From the NCBI RefSeq assembly GCF_001269365.1, contig NZ_CXOM01000004.1:1-64000 (forward strand): DNA of 64,000 nucleotides, written 5' to 3'. The position numbers and the translations under genes were made by a program. Numbering within the stretch: the first letter of the stretch is position 1; every line of letters starts with the position of its first letter. This DNA comes from Limnohabitans sp. Rim11 (GTDB lineage: Bacteria; Pseudomonadota; Gammaproteobacteria; Burkholderiales; Burkholderiaceae_C). Under the pieces are notes generated by a model, which saw nothing but the letters and a program-made list of their open reading frames with translations, was not told the origin of the DNA and made no database searches. Positions 31,676 through 40,311 of the stretch are shown here, piece by piece.

Positions 31676-32665
31676 ATGATCAACTTTGCACATCGTCAAG
31701 CTTTGCGGCTGATGACCTTGGCCGCTATTACCGCTTGTGTGGGCGCTCCGTCTGTGATGGCGCAAGCGGCATACCCAACCAAGCCAATTACACTCGTTGT
31801 GACCTATCCGCCAGGGGGTGGTGCAGATGCCATGGCCAGGCTCATAGGCCCCAAAATGGGCGAAGCACTGGGTCAAACCGTCGTCATCGAAAACAAACCT
31901 GGTGCGGGTGGTCAAATTGGTGCTGCCGCGGTGGCAAAGGCTGCGCCTGATGGTTACACCCTGATGCTTGATGCCTCTTCTTTTTCTGTCAATCCCTCGC
32001 TTTATCCCAAGCTTCCCTACGACAGCGCCAAGGCCTTTCAGCCGGTGGGCGTCATTGCTTTGTTTCCCAATGTGGTGCTGGTCAACGCAAATTTCCCGGC
32101 TAAAAACATTGCCGAACTGATGGGGGCCGCTGGCAAGTCAAAGAACGCAGTGTCGTTTGCATCCTCAGGTAATGGTTCCGCCCAACATTTGGCCGGTGCC
32201 TTGTTTGAGTCTGCAGCCAAAGTCGACATGGTTCACGTACCCTACAAAGGCGGCGGTCCTGCGCTAAACGATGTGATCGGCGGCCAAGTGCCTTTGTTTT
32301 TTGGCAACCTGGCTTCTACGTTGCAGCACGTTCAATCTGGCAAGCTCAGAGCGCTGGCCGTGACCTCAGGCACTCGTTCCCCCATCCTGCCCGATGTGCC
32401 TACCTTGAGCGAATCAGGATTGAAGGGCACTGAAATTTACGAATGGAATGCGGTCTTTACACCGGCCAACACGCCAGAGCCTGCGATGAAAAAACTGGCG
32501 GCTGCATTTCAACAAGCGCTCGAGTCACCTGAAGTCAAAGCGCGAATTGCACAACTGGGTGGCGAAATTCAAAAAGGCAACCCCGAGCAAGCCAAGAAAT
32601 TCATTGATCAGCAATCCAGCCTTTGGCAGCGTGTGATCAAGGAACGAAATATCACGTTAGAGTAA
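31676..32665 (+). CDS. Bug-family solute receptor
   Basis: 329 residues. The start at 31676 has a GGAG site 8 bases upstream and gives a standard signal peptide (ACVGAPSVMAQA), then AYPTKPITLVVTYPPGGGADAMARLIG. Second-lobe block: VPYKGGGPALNDVIGGQVPLFFGNLAS. The open frame continues upstream to 31370, but that part is antisense to the amidohydrolase. It likely supplies the substrate for the SDR and cupin genes that follow in the same direction. Confidence 0.9.
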   Translation: MINFAHRQALRLMTLAAITACVGAPSVMAQAAYPTKPITLVVTYPPGGGADAMARLIGPKMGEALGQTVVIENKPGAGGQIGAAAVAKAAPDGYTLMLDASSFSVNPSLYPKLPYDSAKAFQPVGVIALFPNVVLVNANFPAKNIAELMGAAGKSKNAVSFASSGNGSAQHLAGALFESAAKVDMVHVPYKGGGPALNDVIGGQVPLFFGNLASTLQHVQSGKLRALAVTSGTRSPILPDVPTLSESGLKGTEIYEWNAVFTPANTPEPAMKKLAAAFQQALESPEVKARIAQLGGEIQKGNPEQAKKFIDQQSSLWQRVIKERNITLE

Positions 32666-32718
32666 TTTGCTGCTTGAGTTGATTGGTCAACAATTTGAAG
32701 TTAAAAGGAATGCGCCAC

Positions 32719-33432
32719 ATGGTCCGTCAAGTATTCATCACAGGCGCTACCAGCGGTATCGGTGAAGCCATTGCGCAAGCCTTTCAAGCTGAAGGCGCCC
32801 AAGTTGTGGCAACAGGTGCTACCGAGCTAGAAGTTGAAAATGCATCCAAAAAATCTGCCAATGCCGGCATTGATTTTCGGGTTCTAGATGTTCGCGATCT
32901 TTCGGCCGTTCAAGGCATAGTGGGCTCTTTGGCCGAGATCGATGTGGTGGTCAATTGTGCTGGCATCATTCAACGCTCAGTCGAATTAGAGCCCGAAGCT
33001 TTTGCCCGCACCATCGATATCAACCTCAATGGCACCATGAGAGTTTGTGCTGCAGCACGTGAGGGGCTGAAGGCTCGCCGCGGTTGCATTATCAATACGG
33101 CATCCATGCTCAGCTTTTTTGGCGGTGGTTTGGTGCCAGGTTACAGCGCTAGCAAAGGCGGCGTTGCGCAGCTGACCAAATCCTTGGCCATTGCGTATGC
33201 AGATGATGGCATTCGCGTCAATGCGGTTGCTCCCGGATGGATTGCCACACCCTTAACGCAAGCTTTGCAAGACGACCCTCAGCGGTCTGCACCCATATTG
33301 GCGCGAACGCCTATGAAACGATGGGGTACGCCTGCCGATGTAGCAGGGCCGGTGTTGTTTTTGGCCAGCCCGCAAGCTCAGTTTGTCACAGGGGTTGTGT
33401 TGCCTGTAGATGGTGGCTATTTAATTTCTTAA
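32719..33432 (+). CDS. Short-chain dehydrogenase/reductase
   Basis: 237 residues. TGATSGIGEAIAQAF (8-22) binds NAD(P), NCAG is conserved, and the catalytic Ser-Tyr-Lys set is in NTASMLSFFGGGLVPGYSASKGGVAQ. The C-terminus ends in the usual GVVLPVDGGYLIS. An AAGGA site lies 9 bases before 32719; an ATG at 32710 is also possible. It lies between the Bug receptor and a cupin dioxygenase-like gene, probably in one operon. Confidence 0.85.
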   Translation: MVRQVFITGATSGIGEAIAQAFQAEGAQVVATGATELEVENASKKSANAGIDFRVLDVRDLSAVQGIVGSLAEIDVVVNCAGIIQRSVELEPEAFARTIDINLNGTMRVCAAAREGLKARRGCIINTASMLSFFGGGLVPGYSASKGGVAQLTKSLAIAYADDGIRVNAVAPGWIATPLTQALQDDPQRSAPILARTPMKRWGTPADVAGPVLFLASPQAQFVTGVVLPVDGGYLIS

Positions 33433-33450
33433 ACCAGAAAGATTCGAGCG

Positions 33451-33945
33451 ATGACTCCCATTACGCAGCATCCAGGCATCAGAGCTGAAATTGCCGTTCA
33501 GGCCATTCCAGACGACGAACGTGTTTGGGTGCCTCAAGCCCCCGATGTTTGGTTTAGACCCTTGCTCATGAACACAGTTACTGGAAGCTGGTGCAATCTG
33601 TTGCGGGTGCGCAAGTCTGGCGTTCTGTCACGACACATCCACCCGTCATGGGTCACTGGCTATGTCATCAAAGGCGCCTGGCGCTATTTAGAGCACGACT
33701 GGGTGGCCAAGGCCGGCTCGTTTGTCTATGAGCCGCCAGGTGAAATTCACACCTTGGTGGTTGATGAGGTGGTGGGCGAGCCAGAAATGATTACTCAATT
33801 TAATATTCATGGCGCCATGATTTACCTTGATGACAAAGGTCAGACCACGGGCTATGAAGATGTGTTTACCAAGATCGAGATGTGCCGAAAACACTACACC
33901 GAGGTAGGCCTCGGGGCTGATTACATCGATCAGTTCATCCGATAA
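33451..33945 (+). CDS. Cupin protein of the dihydroxyacetophenone-dioxygenase-like family
   Basis: A 164-residue single cupin. HIHPSWVTGYVIKGAWRYLEHDW and GSFVYEPPGEIHTLVVDE carry the two cupin motifs with His residues able to bind a metal. It resembles 2,4'-dihydroxyacetophenone dioxygenase and related small Fe cupins. It could be a ring- or C-C-cleaving oxygenase for the acid handled by this locus, or an isomerase. It ends in a strong terminator. Confidence 0.75.
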   Translation: MTPITQHPGIRAEIAVQAIPDDERVWVPQAPDVWFRPLLMNTVTGSWCNLLRVRKSGVLSRHIHPSWVTGYVIKGAWRYLEHDWVAKAGSFVYEPPGEIHTLVVDEVVGEPEMITQFNIHGAMIYLDDKGQTTGYEDVFTKIEMCRKHYTEVGLGADYIDQFIR

Positions 33946-33973
33946 AAAATGGGGCCTAGGGCCCCATTTTTTT
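33944..33973. terminator. Bidirectional intrinsic terminator
   Basis: AAAAAATGGGGCC / GGCCCCATTTTTTT with a TAG loop. It overlaps the cupin stop codon and lies 10 bases before the end of the convergent Bug gene, so it serves both transcripts. Confidence 0.9.
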
Positions 33974-33983
33974 GGTTATCGGC

Positions 33984-34961
33984 TTAGTCGGCCGTAATTT
34001 TTTTCTCACGCACCAGCTTGCCCCATTTGTCTGATTCCTTCTGCATGAAGCTGGTGAGTTCAGCTCTGGTTGAAGGTGCGCCAGACAGGCCTAATTTGGT
34101 GAGTGCGTCCTTGGTGCTTTGATCGTTGAGTACTTTGACAATCTCTATATTCCATTTGTCCAAAATGGGCGAGGGCACTTTGGCAGACGCTAGGAAGGCA
34201 TACCAGTTGAGCGCTTCAAAGCCAGGGTAGCCCGACTCGGCCACGGTGGGTACATTGGACAGATAGCTTGGACGGGTGAGGCCCGTGGTGGCAATAGCGA
34301 TTAACTTGCCAGACTCAACGTGCGGAATGGAGGTGGGAGGTGCAGAAAAATAACCAGAGAAGCGGTTGGCCAAAAGATCTTGCATGGCCGGCGCGCCGCC
34401 CTTGTAGGGAACGTGCAGCATTTCTGTGTTGGTACGAATGGCAAACAATTCACCCGTTAGGTGAGAGGCTGATCCAGCGCCAGTGGAGGCAAAGGAAACG
34501 GTGTCTGGTGCTTTCTTGGCCAAGGCCACAAAGTCAGCCAAATTTTTGATGCCAGATTCTTTATTGACCACCAACATGTTGGGAAAGTTCACACCGCCAG
34601 AGATAGGCGCCAAATCTTTGAAGGGCTCATAGCCGATTTTCATCATGTGAGGTGCAATGGCCATGGGGCCAATCGAACCCAGCAAAATGACTGAGCCATC
34701 GGATACGCCGTTGGCGACTTGCTGGTGCACGATGTTGCCGCCAGCACCTGCCTTGTTTTCGACAACGACGTTTTGTCCGATGTTTTCTGTGAGCTTTTTG
34801 GCAATTAAACGGGCTGCGGCATCGGCGGCGCCACCGGGTGCAAAGCCAACAAACAAAGTGACCGGACGCTTTGGCGGGAAATCTTGCGCACTGGCCAAGC
34901 TGGGCAAGAACAGGGCAGTGGTGGCTAAAGCGATGGCACTGAGTAAGTAGCGTTTGTTCAT
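33984..34961 (-). CDS. Bug-family solute receptor
   Basis: 325 residues with a signal peptide cleaved near residue 26 (PSLASA-QD), then FPPKRPVTLFVGFAPGGAADAAARLIAKKL and, later, VPYKGGAPAMQDLLANRFSGYFS. It is the first gene after the convergent terminator and has no close partner: the dienelactone-hydrolase gene lies 138 bases upstream in the same direction. The two may form a loose unit. Confidence 0.9.
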   Translation of the reverse strand: MNKRYLLSAIALATTALFLPSLASAQDFPPKRPVTLFVGFAPGGAADAAARLIAKKLTENIGQNVVVENKAGAGGNIVHQQVANGVSDGSVILLGSIGPMAIAPHMMKIGYEPFKDLAPISGGVNFPNMLVVNKESGIKNLADFVALAKKAPDTVSFASTGAGSASHLTGELFAIRTNTEMLHVPYKGGAPAMQDLLANRFSGYFSAPPTSIPHVESGKLIAIATTGLTRPSYLSNVPTVAESGYPGFEALNWYAFLASAKVPSPILDKWNIEIVKVLNDQSTKDALTKLGLSGAPSTRAELTSFMQKESDKWGKLVREKKITAD

Positions 34962-34991
34962 GAAAGCTCCGTTAACTGGGTGTTAAATGGT

Positions 34992-35014
34992 CACAGCCTG
35001 CATGGCAGGCTGTG
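34992..35014. terminator. Perfect hairpin between dienelactone hydrolase and Bug genes
   Basis: CACAGCCTGC / GCAGGCTGTG, a 10-bp perfect stem with an ATG loop. There is no T-run, so it may be an RNA-stability or attenuation hairpin rather than a true terminator. Confidence 0.4.
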
Positions 35015-35030
35015 AGGATGCACAGAGTTT

Positions 35031-35097
35031 AACTTCGCACGTCTGGCAACTTGATGATCCTTGCCAGTTCGACTTGAAGTTTGTTGATCTGACTCCA
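35031..35097 (-). pseudogene. Fragment of a Bug receptor gene
   Basis: On the minus strand this reads NKLQVELARIIKLPDVRS then stop. It matches the C-terminal segment KLQTELARIIKLPDVQTK of the Bug protein encoded at 13694-14671. Only about 20 codons remain, directly after the stop of the dienelactone-hydrolase gene. It is best explained as the scar of a deleted Bug gene, or of a recombination between Bug genes, at this locus. Confidence 0.6.
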
Positions 35098-35098
35098 A

Positions 35099-35830
35099 TT
35101 ATTTCAGGGTGCGACCAAACAAATCAAACAGTCGCTCCCAGTGCCGCTCTGCAGCTTGCGCGTTGTACATACCGGCACGCTGTGGAAACACAAAGCCGTG
35201 CTCCACTTTGGGATACCACTCAATTCTGAATTTTGACGTGGCTTGCAGCAGGGAAGACTCCAATTTTTGGATATCTGCTGGCGGTGCCCATTTGTCAATT
35301 TCTGCGCACGCAAAGTAGCTTTCGCATTTAATTTGCGGTGGCATGAGGTGAGGTGAATCGGGTGCGTCGGTGGCCATGTTGGCACCATGAATGGAGGCAA
35401 TGCTTTGAAACCGGTCTGGAAACTGTGCGGCAATCCACATCACGATAGGCCCACTCATGCAGTAGCCCACAGCGCCAATTCTTGATTGATCTGCCATGGC
35501 ATGAGTGTCTACAAACTTCAGCATGGCCGCCGTGTCAATTTGGCTGGTGGTAGCGTTTAAAGACGCCATGTGTGCAAACATCACCTCCATGGCTTCGGGT
35601 GTGCGCTCTTTCAAATAAAAATCGCGGCTTCTTCGGTAGTACAAATTGGGTAGCACCACAAAGTAGCCTACGCTGGCCAGTCTGCGTGCCATGTCGTGCA
35701 GCTCTTCGCGCTTGCCTGGTGCATCCATGTAGAAAAACACAACCGGATGCGGACCGTTTTCTTCGGGGAAAACAACGAAGGTATTCATAGATCCGTTGGC
35801 GGTTTGAATTTCAATGTTTTCTTCGATCAT
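35099..35830 (-). CDS. Dienelactone hydrolase family protein
   Basis: A 243-residue alpha/beta-hydrolase with a cysteine nucleophile in GAVGYCMSGPI, an Asp in CAEIDKWAPP and a His in PKVEHGFVFPQRAG, the Cys-Asp-His triad of dienelactone hydrolases. The N-terminal EIQTANGSMNTFVVFPEENGPHPVVFFYMDAPG is typical. It would hydrolyse a lactone or ester in aromatic or acid catabolism. It is likely a paralogue with its own substrate, since no chlorocatechol genes are near. Confidence 0.85.
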   Translation of the reverse strand: MIEENIEIQTANGSMNTFVVFPEENGPHPVVFFYMDAPGKREELHDMARRLASVGYFVVLPNLYYRRSRDFYLKERTPEAMEVMFAHMASLNATTSQIDTAAMLKFVDTHAMADQSRIGAVGYCMSGPIVMWIAAQFPDRFQSIASIHGANMATDAPDSPHLMPPQIKCESYFACAEIDKWAPPADIQKLESSLLQATSKFRIEWYPKVEHGFVFPQRAGMYNAQAAERHWERLFDLFGRTLK

Positions 35831-35927
35831 TTCGGTCCTTTCAATTGCACATCATGTTGCCACACAGGCAGGGCGCATGTCTATTAAAACGAATCGGGAT
35901 CTTTGTAAAAAGATCATCCTAAAGTTA

Positions 35928-36422
35928 TCATTTTTGATTGGCTTGTTTTCTGAAGTCCCAAGGCGGCGTTGGAGACTTGTCTTTCCAAATTCCAATGGAC
36001 TCTGCTTGAGCTTTTTTTTCAGCTTGTGCGTATTGTTCCTGGTCTTGTTTGGGTTGCTCGTTGGCATATTGCTTGTAATGCCAGGCCATGCCCCGCTTAA
36101 CTTGCTCAAGGCAAATATCGGTGTTGTCAAGCATTAGCTTGCCAACAACTCGGCCATATTTGTCTTTCTTTTGATAATCGACGGCCACCTTTTTTCCGTG
36201 AACCATTTCATGCAATGACTGCTTTGACTGATTGCCAAAAGCTTGAGCCCTTTCAGGGGCATCAATGCCTTGTAATCTGATCTTGTGTTGGGTTTTCTGC
36301 TCGTCCAGTACCGTTACCGTGTCGCCATCGGCCACGTTGACAACCTTGCCTTGCAATGTGGCTGCTTGAAGTTGGCAGCTTACAAACAATAAAACGGCAG
36401 AAAAGAAAATGCTAGCGTTCAA
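35928..36422 (-). CDS. Secreted staphylococcal nuclease-like (thermonuclease) protein
   Basis: 164 residues with a signal peptide ending QLQAA. The SNase fold shows GKVVNVADGDTVTVLDEQ, IRLQGIDAPERAQAFGNQSKQSL and DKYGRVVGKLMLDNTDICLEQVKRGMAWHY, retaining the Asp, Arg, Glu and Arg catalytic residues (DAPE, GRVVG). It degrades nucleic acids outside the cytoplasm. Its start overlaps the stop of the upstream gene by 4 bases. Confidence 0.85.
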   Translation of the reverse strand: MNASIFFSAVLLFVSCQLQAATLQGKVVNVADGDTVTVLDEQKTQHKIRLQGIDAPERAQAFGNQSKQSLHEMVHGKKVAVDYQKKDKYGRVVGKLMLDNTDICLEQVKRGMAWHYKQYANEQPKQDQEQYAQAEKKAQAESIGIWKDKSPTPPWDFRKQANQK

Positions 36423-36772
36423 AATAATTTTACGGCTTCGTTGATTCGCATACCAATGTTAAGTCCCATCGCTTTGGCCAGTGCGTTGGTGCCAGATACA
36501 ACGCCGTTGTCGTACCCGTCTTGGGCATCGCCAATGCGAGCAGACAAGTGGGAATAACAGGCGCAAGGAACGTTGTGCGCTTGCAGCATTTCTAAAGCAA
36601 GCTTGCCAGCATTGTCCTTTCCGCCACCAGCATCGTTAAAGAAAACGCAGCTTGGTTTTTGGCTTAAAGCGATGACAAATTCAGCAGCCGAACGGCCGCC
36701 GTGTGAGCCGGATATCACGACGGCGTTGCAGTGTTCGTTGCGAAGGTGGGCAATTGAGTCGAGTAAAAACAA
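36419..36772 (-). CDS. Conserved protein of unknown function with a GSHGG motif
   Basis: About 117 residues. Conserved-looking blocks are DSIAHLRNEHCNAVVISGSHGGRSAAEFV, VFFNDAGGGKDNAG and YSHLSARIGDAQDGYDNGVVSGTNALAKAMG. I recall similar small proteins in other proteobacteria, but no function. The Ser/His/Asp-rich motifs look enzymatic. The frame extends to 36916 but overlaps the divergent hydratase; the TTG at 36772 (after a GAGG) is my best guess for the start. It is coupled to the SNase gene by a 4-base overlap. Confidence 0.55.
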   Translation of the reverse strand: MFLLDSIAHLRNEHCNAVVISGSHGGRSAAEFVIALSQKPSCVFFNDAGGGKDNAGKLALEMLQAHNVPCACYSHLSARIGDAQDGYDNGVVSGTNALAKAMGLNIGMRINEAVKLF

Positions 36773-36822
36773 TTGTGATTTGACCTCAATTAAATTTAAA
36801 CTAGCAAAAAAGGAGTGTTTAG

Positions 36823-37626
36823 ATGACCCCCGAGACTTTGCTGCATCATATCGATCACGGCACGCTTTGGCCAGTTGCTGAGGTGGCGAGTATTCCTGAT
36901 GACGTTGCGTTGGCATACCAAAAGGCCTTGCAGGTTCGAAAACTCAGAGAGGCAAGGGGAGAGATTCCTAAGGGCTTCAAGATTGGTTTTACCAACCGAA
37001 GCATTTGGGAACGTTATCAAGTGTTTGAACCTATCTGGGGAACGGTGTGGAATACAACGCTCAGCTTTGCTAACGATACTAGTGAAAGTCATGTGGATAT
37101 TTCGAAGATGTGCCAACCCAGGTTGGAGCCAGAATTGGTTTTTGGAATGCGCTGCACACCGTCCGAAAACTTAACGCTTCAAAGTTTGTATGAGTCTATT
37201 GAATGGATGGCCAGTGGCTTTGAAGTGGTTCAGTCCCACGCCGAAAACTGGAAGTTCAAAGTGGCCGATACCATTACCGACAGCGGCTTGCATGCCAAGC
37301 TGGTTGTGGGCAAGCCAATCAACATCAAAGAAGTTGCTGACAATGGCGATGATCTGCACAGCTTGCTGTCCGGTATGTTTCTCGAACTGATGCAATCTGG
37401 CCAGAGCATAGAAAAGGGTGCTGCTGCAAACGTACTAGACAGCCCCTTGATGGCGCTTCTCTATTTCATGAAAGCCCTCAGAAGCTGCCCTGGTGCGCCA
37501 GACGTTCAAGCCGGCGATGTGATCACCACTGGCACTTGGACCGACGCATGGCCTTTAGAAAAAGGACAACACTGGCAAAGCCGTTACGACACACCACTGA
37601 CAGGCTTAAATCTGCAGGTCAAATAA
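36823..37626 (+). CDS. 2-Keto-4-pentenoate hydratase family protein
   Basis: 267 residues of the FAH/MhpD superfamily. PKGFKIGFTNRSIWERYQVFEPIWG and PRLEPELVFGM (metal-binding Glu pair) are characteristic, as is VITTGTWTDAWPLEKGQHW near the end. Hydratases of this group add water to 2-hydroxypentadienoate made by meta-cleavage hydrolases, so it could complete the route of the island at 1-11 kb (inference). An AGGAG site precedes the ATG. The stop codon TAA lies inside the palindromic element that follows. Confidence 0.85.
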   Translation: MTPETLLHHIDHGTLWPVAEVASIPDDVALAYQKALQVRKLREARGEIPKGFKIGFTNRSIWERYQVFEPIWGTVWNTTLSFANDTSESHVDISKMCQPRLEPELVFGMRCTPSENLTLQSLYESIEWMASGFEVVQSHAENWKFKVADTITDSGLHAKLVVGKPINIKEVADNGDDLHSLLSGMFLELMQSGQSIEKGAAANVLDSPLMALLYFMKALRSCPGAPDVQAGDVITTGTWTDAWPLEKGQHWQSRYDTPLTGLNLQVK

Positions 37627-37775
37627 ATGGGGTCAGATCAACATTAATTTCTAATCATTGAGGGCAGAGGCAGAGGGGGGCTGAACGATTTCTGGTACTC
37701 CAGTATGAGGAAGCCCCCCTCTGCCTCTGCCCTCAATGATTGACCAAATTAATGTTGATCTGACCCCATTTATTT
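37621..37775. repeat. Palindromic MITE/REP-like element, copy 1
   Basis: A 155-base element with perfect 30-bp terminal inverted repeats that include GGGGTCAGATCAACATTAAT. An internal long inverted repeat (GAGGGCAGAGGCAGAGGGGG and its complement) surrounds a central loop with CTGGTACTCCAG. The whole could fold into one hairpin. Both flanking convergent genes take their TAA stop codon from its TTTATT ends. There is no coding capacity. It is nearly identical to the copy at 41618-41770. Confidence 0.85.
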
Positions 37776-38372
37776 TTCTTCAATCAGCGAGGCAACTGCT
37801 TCCATTCTTTTCAAGGGATCTGATTCGCTCAAGAGGGTTAGCTTTACTTCGGCTTCAAGCGGCATGGCTTCTGCATAGCGATTGGCCAACCATCCGCATT
37901 GGTCCAAAAGGTAGGGCGCATAAATAGGCAGCCTGTCAATCACGCCTTGCTTTTGGGCAGAAGCAATGACTTTGCCCAATCGATCGGCATGCGCTTGCAA
38001 ATGGGGTGGCAACTCAACTTCTGGGTCTTGCGGTAGGTATTTAACCCGGCCTTGCCAAACACCCAATGGACCTGGAGCGACAGACTCAAGTTCAAAACGC
38101 AAGCCCCCTTGACACACCACCCTGAAAAAATTGGGCTGCACTTGTTCAAACTCACGAATGTGCGCCATGCAGCCGTACTGGTGCAGAGAAGGTTCCTCGC
38201 CTGGCACTTGAATCTCTTTACCTGACCTTATCCAAGCCACACCAAAAGGTGTTTGATTTTGATGGCAACGCTTCATCAAATCCAAATATCGCACCTCAAA
38301 AATCTGAAGTTGCAACATGCCATCTGGAAAGACGCCGTGTGAGAGCGGAAAAAGGGGAATTGAATCGGTCAT
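37770..38372 (-). CDS. LON N-terminal (PUA-like) domain protein
   Basis: 200 residues from the ATG at 38372. IPLFPLSHGVFPDGMLQLQIFEVRYLDLMKRC is the Lon substrate-binding domain signature, and FGVAWIRSGKEI, YGCMAHIREFEQ and GGLRFELES follow. No ATPase or protease domain is present. Stand-alone proteins of this kind are common in proteobacteria with unknown function. Its stop codon lies in the right end of the palindromic element. Confidence 0.85.
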   Translation of the reverse strand: MTDSIPLFPLSHGVFPDGMLQLQIFEVRYLDLMKRCHQNQTPFGVAWIRSGKEIQVPGEEPSLHQYGCMAHIREFEQVQPNFFRVVCQGGLRFELESVAPGPLGVWQGRVKYLPQDPEVELPPHLQAHADRLGKVIASAQKQGVIDRLPIYAPYLLDQCGWLANRYAEAMPLEAEVKLTLLSESDPLKRMEAVASLIEEK

Positions 38373-38394
38373 GCGGTGAAAGGCGTTAAACGGG

Positions 38395-39213
38395 TCAGTT
38401 AGGCTGCACAGACGCCAACCACAAATCATCAATGTGACTCAATTTGGTCGCGTCAAAGTTTTCTAACTGCTCCCAGTATTTGCCAGAAGTACACATGTAT
38501 GCAAGGGTTTTTTCTGTAGACAACGCCTCAGCAACCTTGACTGAATTGAGTCTTGAGTTTTGCTGCGCAAGCAAACTCTTGCAAATATCAGCACCCACCA
38601 ATTCATGCCTTGAAACTCGGGGAAACAACAATCGAGATTCAGGCAATTCAGACAAATTGACCACCGCACAATTCAGAGTATTGGCCATGGCCATGAAGCG
38701 CACCGACTTGGCCTCTAGCGATTGCAAAGTAATATCGGCCCGCAAAGGATCTGATGTGCCGTGTCCATAAAAATGATTGCTTTCGCCCACTGTTGCACCA
38801 TAAATCATGTCGCATCCTATAAAGGCAATGAGGTCTGGATTTAGGGCGCCCAAGGTCCAATAGGCTGCCGTGAATGCCATAGTGCCCCCGGCATAGACAA
38901 AGCCGCCCAACTTATTTTGCTCTGGTACAAATTGAGCGGCGTCAATCAGCTTTTGATTTTCTTTGAGGGGATTCTTAGGTAAGCGTTCTGGCAAGAGATC
39001 TTCGGGGTAGACCAGGTGGTCCCATTCGGGGGTAATTTGCCACGAATTGTTGATGGCGACGCGGTAATTGAATGCCGATAAATTCCAATCTTTGGCCAAC
39101 ATAGCATCGGGTGCACTGCCAATCACTAAGGCCATGACGGGAGGCTTTGCTTGTGTGATTTCTTTCACCGTTTCAATGACCTTCTCGGCTGTATGTTTTT
39201 GAAAATAAAGCAC
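38395..39213 (-). CDS. Uncharacterised protein, possible glycosyltransferase-like fold
   Basis: 272 residues with no motif I can assign firmly. Visible features are ALVIGSAPDAML, INNSW, LVYPEDLLPERLP, GGTMAFTAAYWTLGALNPDLIAFIGCDMIYG and NHFYGHGTSDPLR. The VIGSAPD and GCDMIY pieces recall the DUF115/sialyltransferase-like proteins that bind nucleotide-sugars, but this is a weak resemblance. It is transcribed toward the LON-domain gene (22 bases apart). Confidence 0.5.
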   Translation of the reverse strand: MLYFQKHTAEKVIETVKEITQAKPPVMALVIGSAPDAMLAKDWNLSAFNYRVAINNSWQITPEWDHLVYPEDLLPERLPKNPLKENQKLIDAAQFVPEQNKLGGFVYAGGTMAFTAAYWTLGALNPDLIAFIGCDMIYGATVGESNHFYGHGTSDPLRADITLQSLEAKSVRFMAMANTLNCAVVNLSELPESRLLFPRVSRHELVGADICKSLLAQQNSRLNSVKVAEALSTEKTLAYMCTSGKYWEQLENFDATKLSHIDDLWLASVQPN

Positions 39214-39268
39214 ATTTCAGCGAGCTTCTTTTTGAAGTTTTGATTTTCCTACAAGATATGACTTTTTT

Positions 39269-39805
39269 ATGACCACCGCAGCATTGTCCATTCACCTTCA
39301 ACGTGAACTCCGCTCAGATCACGCGGGTGAATTGGGCGCGGTCTTTATTTATCGTGGCATGCAACAAGTTGCCAAGTTGAAAAATGACAAAGCGCTCATG
39401 GCTTTTGCTGAAGCCCATGGCGAAACCGAAGCCAAACATTTGGCGGCCATTGAAACATGGCTGCCTGCATCTCAGCGCAGCATGCTGTTGGTGCCTTGGC
39501 GCATTGCAGGCTGGTTAACAGGCGCATTGCCTGCATTGTTCGGCAGTCAAGCCGCTTATGCCACGGTGGCCTCTGTTGAAACCTTTGTGGATCAACATTA
39601 CCAGCAGCAAATTGATCACATTCAACTGAATGGCGGCGACGCCCAGTTGCTGGCTTTGTTGAAAGAATGCCAAGCTGACGAGCGCCATCACCGTGACGAA
39701 GCGGCCAGTTTGGCTGACAATGCTTCCCATTTTTTTATCCGAGCTTGGTGCTGGCTGGTGGGCACAGGCTCAGCAGGCGCGGTGGTGTTGGCCCGCAGAA
39801 TTTAA
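39269..39805 (+). CDS. coq7: 3-Demethoxyubiquinol 3-hydroxylase (Coq7)
   Basis: 178 residues. The di-iron ligands are Glu21 (DHAGELGA), Glu54 and His57 (GETEAKH), Glu104 (VETFVDQHY), and Glu138 and His141 (DERHHRDEA), the full Coq7 set. It performs the last ring hydroxylation in ubiquinone synthesis at the inner membrane. A hydrophobic segment (about 75-95) and the C-terminal helix associate with the membrane. It stands alone, divergent from the gene at 38395. Confidence 0.92.
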   Translation: MTTAALSIHLQRELRSDHAGELGAVFIYRGMQQVAKLKNDKALMAFAEAHGETEAKHLAAIETWLPASQRSMLLVPWRIAGWLTGALPALFGSQAAYATVASVETFVDQHYQQQIDHIQLNGGDAQLLALLKECQADERHHRDEAASLADNASHFFIRAWCWLVGTGSAGAVVLARRI

Positions 39806-39839
39806 TGGATCAACAAATCTGAAGTGAGTTTAAGGCTGA

Positions 39840-40199
39840 TCAATGAGCTTGCTGTAATTGCGCCAGGCTAACAAACTCAAGTGCTTTCTGATTCGTGCAC
39901 TCCAAAATAACAGGCGGCGCAACCCCTGCCTCATAAGCCTCTTTCCATCTCAAAGCGCACAAGCACCAACGGTCGCCCGCTACCAATCCTGCAAATCTGT
40001 ATTCAGGTCTGGGCGTGATCAAATCGTTGCCGCGCTTCAATGAAAAATCTAAAAATGCCTGGGTCACTTTGGCGCAAATGACATGGCTGCCGTGGTCGTG
40101 TTCATCCAATTTGCAGCAACCGTCTCTGTAATAACCTGTGAGTGGATCATACGAACAGGGAACGAGCTCATCGCCGAAAACATTCAATTGTGTCGTCAT
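39840..40199 (-). CDS. DUF2237 family protein
   Basis: 119 residues with the complete family pattern: LNVFGDELVPCSYDPLTGYYRDGCC, GSHVICAKVTQAFLDFSLKRGNDLITPRPEYRFAGLVAGDRWCLCALRW and EAGVAPPVILECTNQKALEFV. Five cysteines in conserved positions suggest a metal or redox role, but the function is unknown. Confidence 0.85.
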   Translation of the reverse strand: MTTQLNVFGDELVPCSYDPLTGYYRDGCCKLDEHDHGSHVICAKVTQAFLDFSLKRGNDLITPRPEYRFAGLVAGDRWCLCALRWKEAYEAGVAPPVILECTNQKALEFVSLAQLQQAH

Positions 40200-40311
40200 C
40201 GCTTTGATTCCTTGGGTCTGGCGTTTTGGTCAGTATAAGAATTACCTTAGTCATTGCATGGAGTTGGGTTGTTGTTTGGGTCAATGTGGCGCTGCACCGT
40301 AGAATTTCCTG

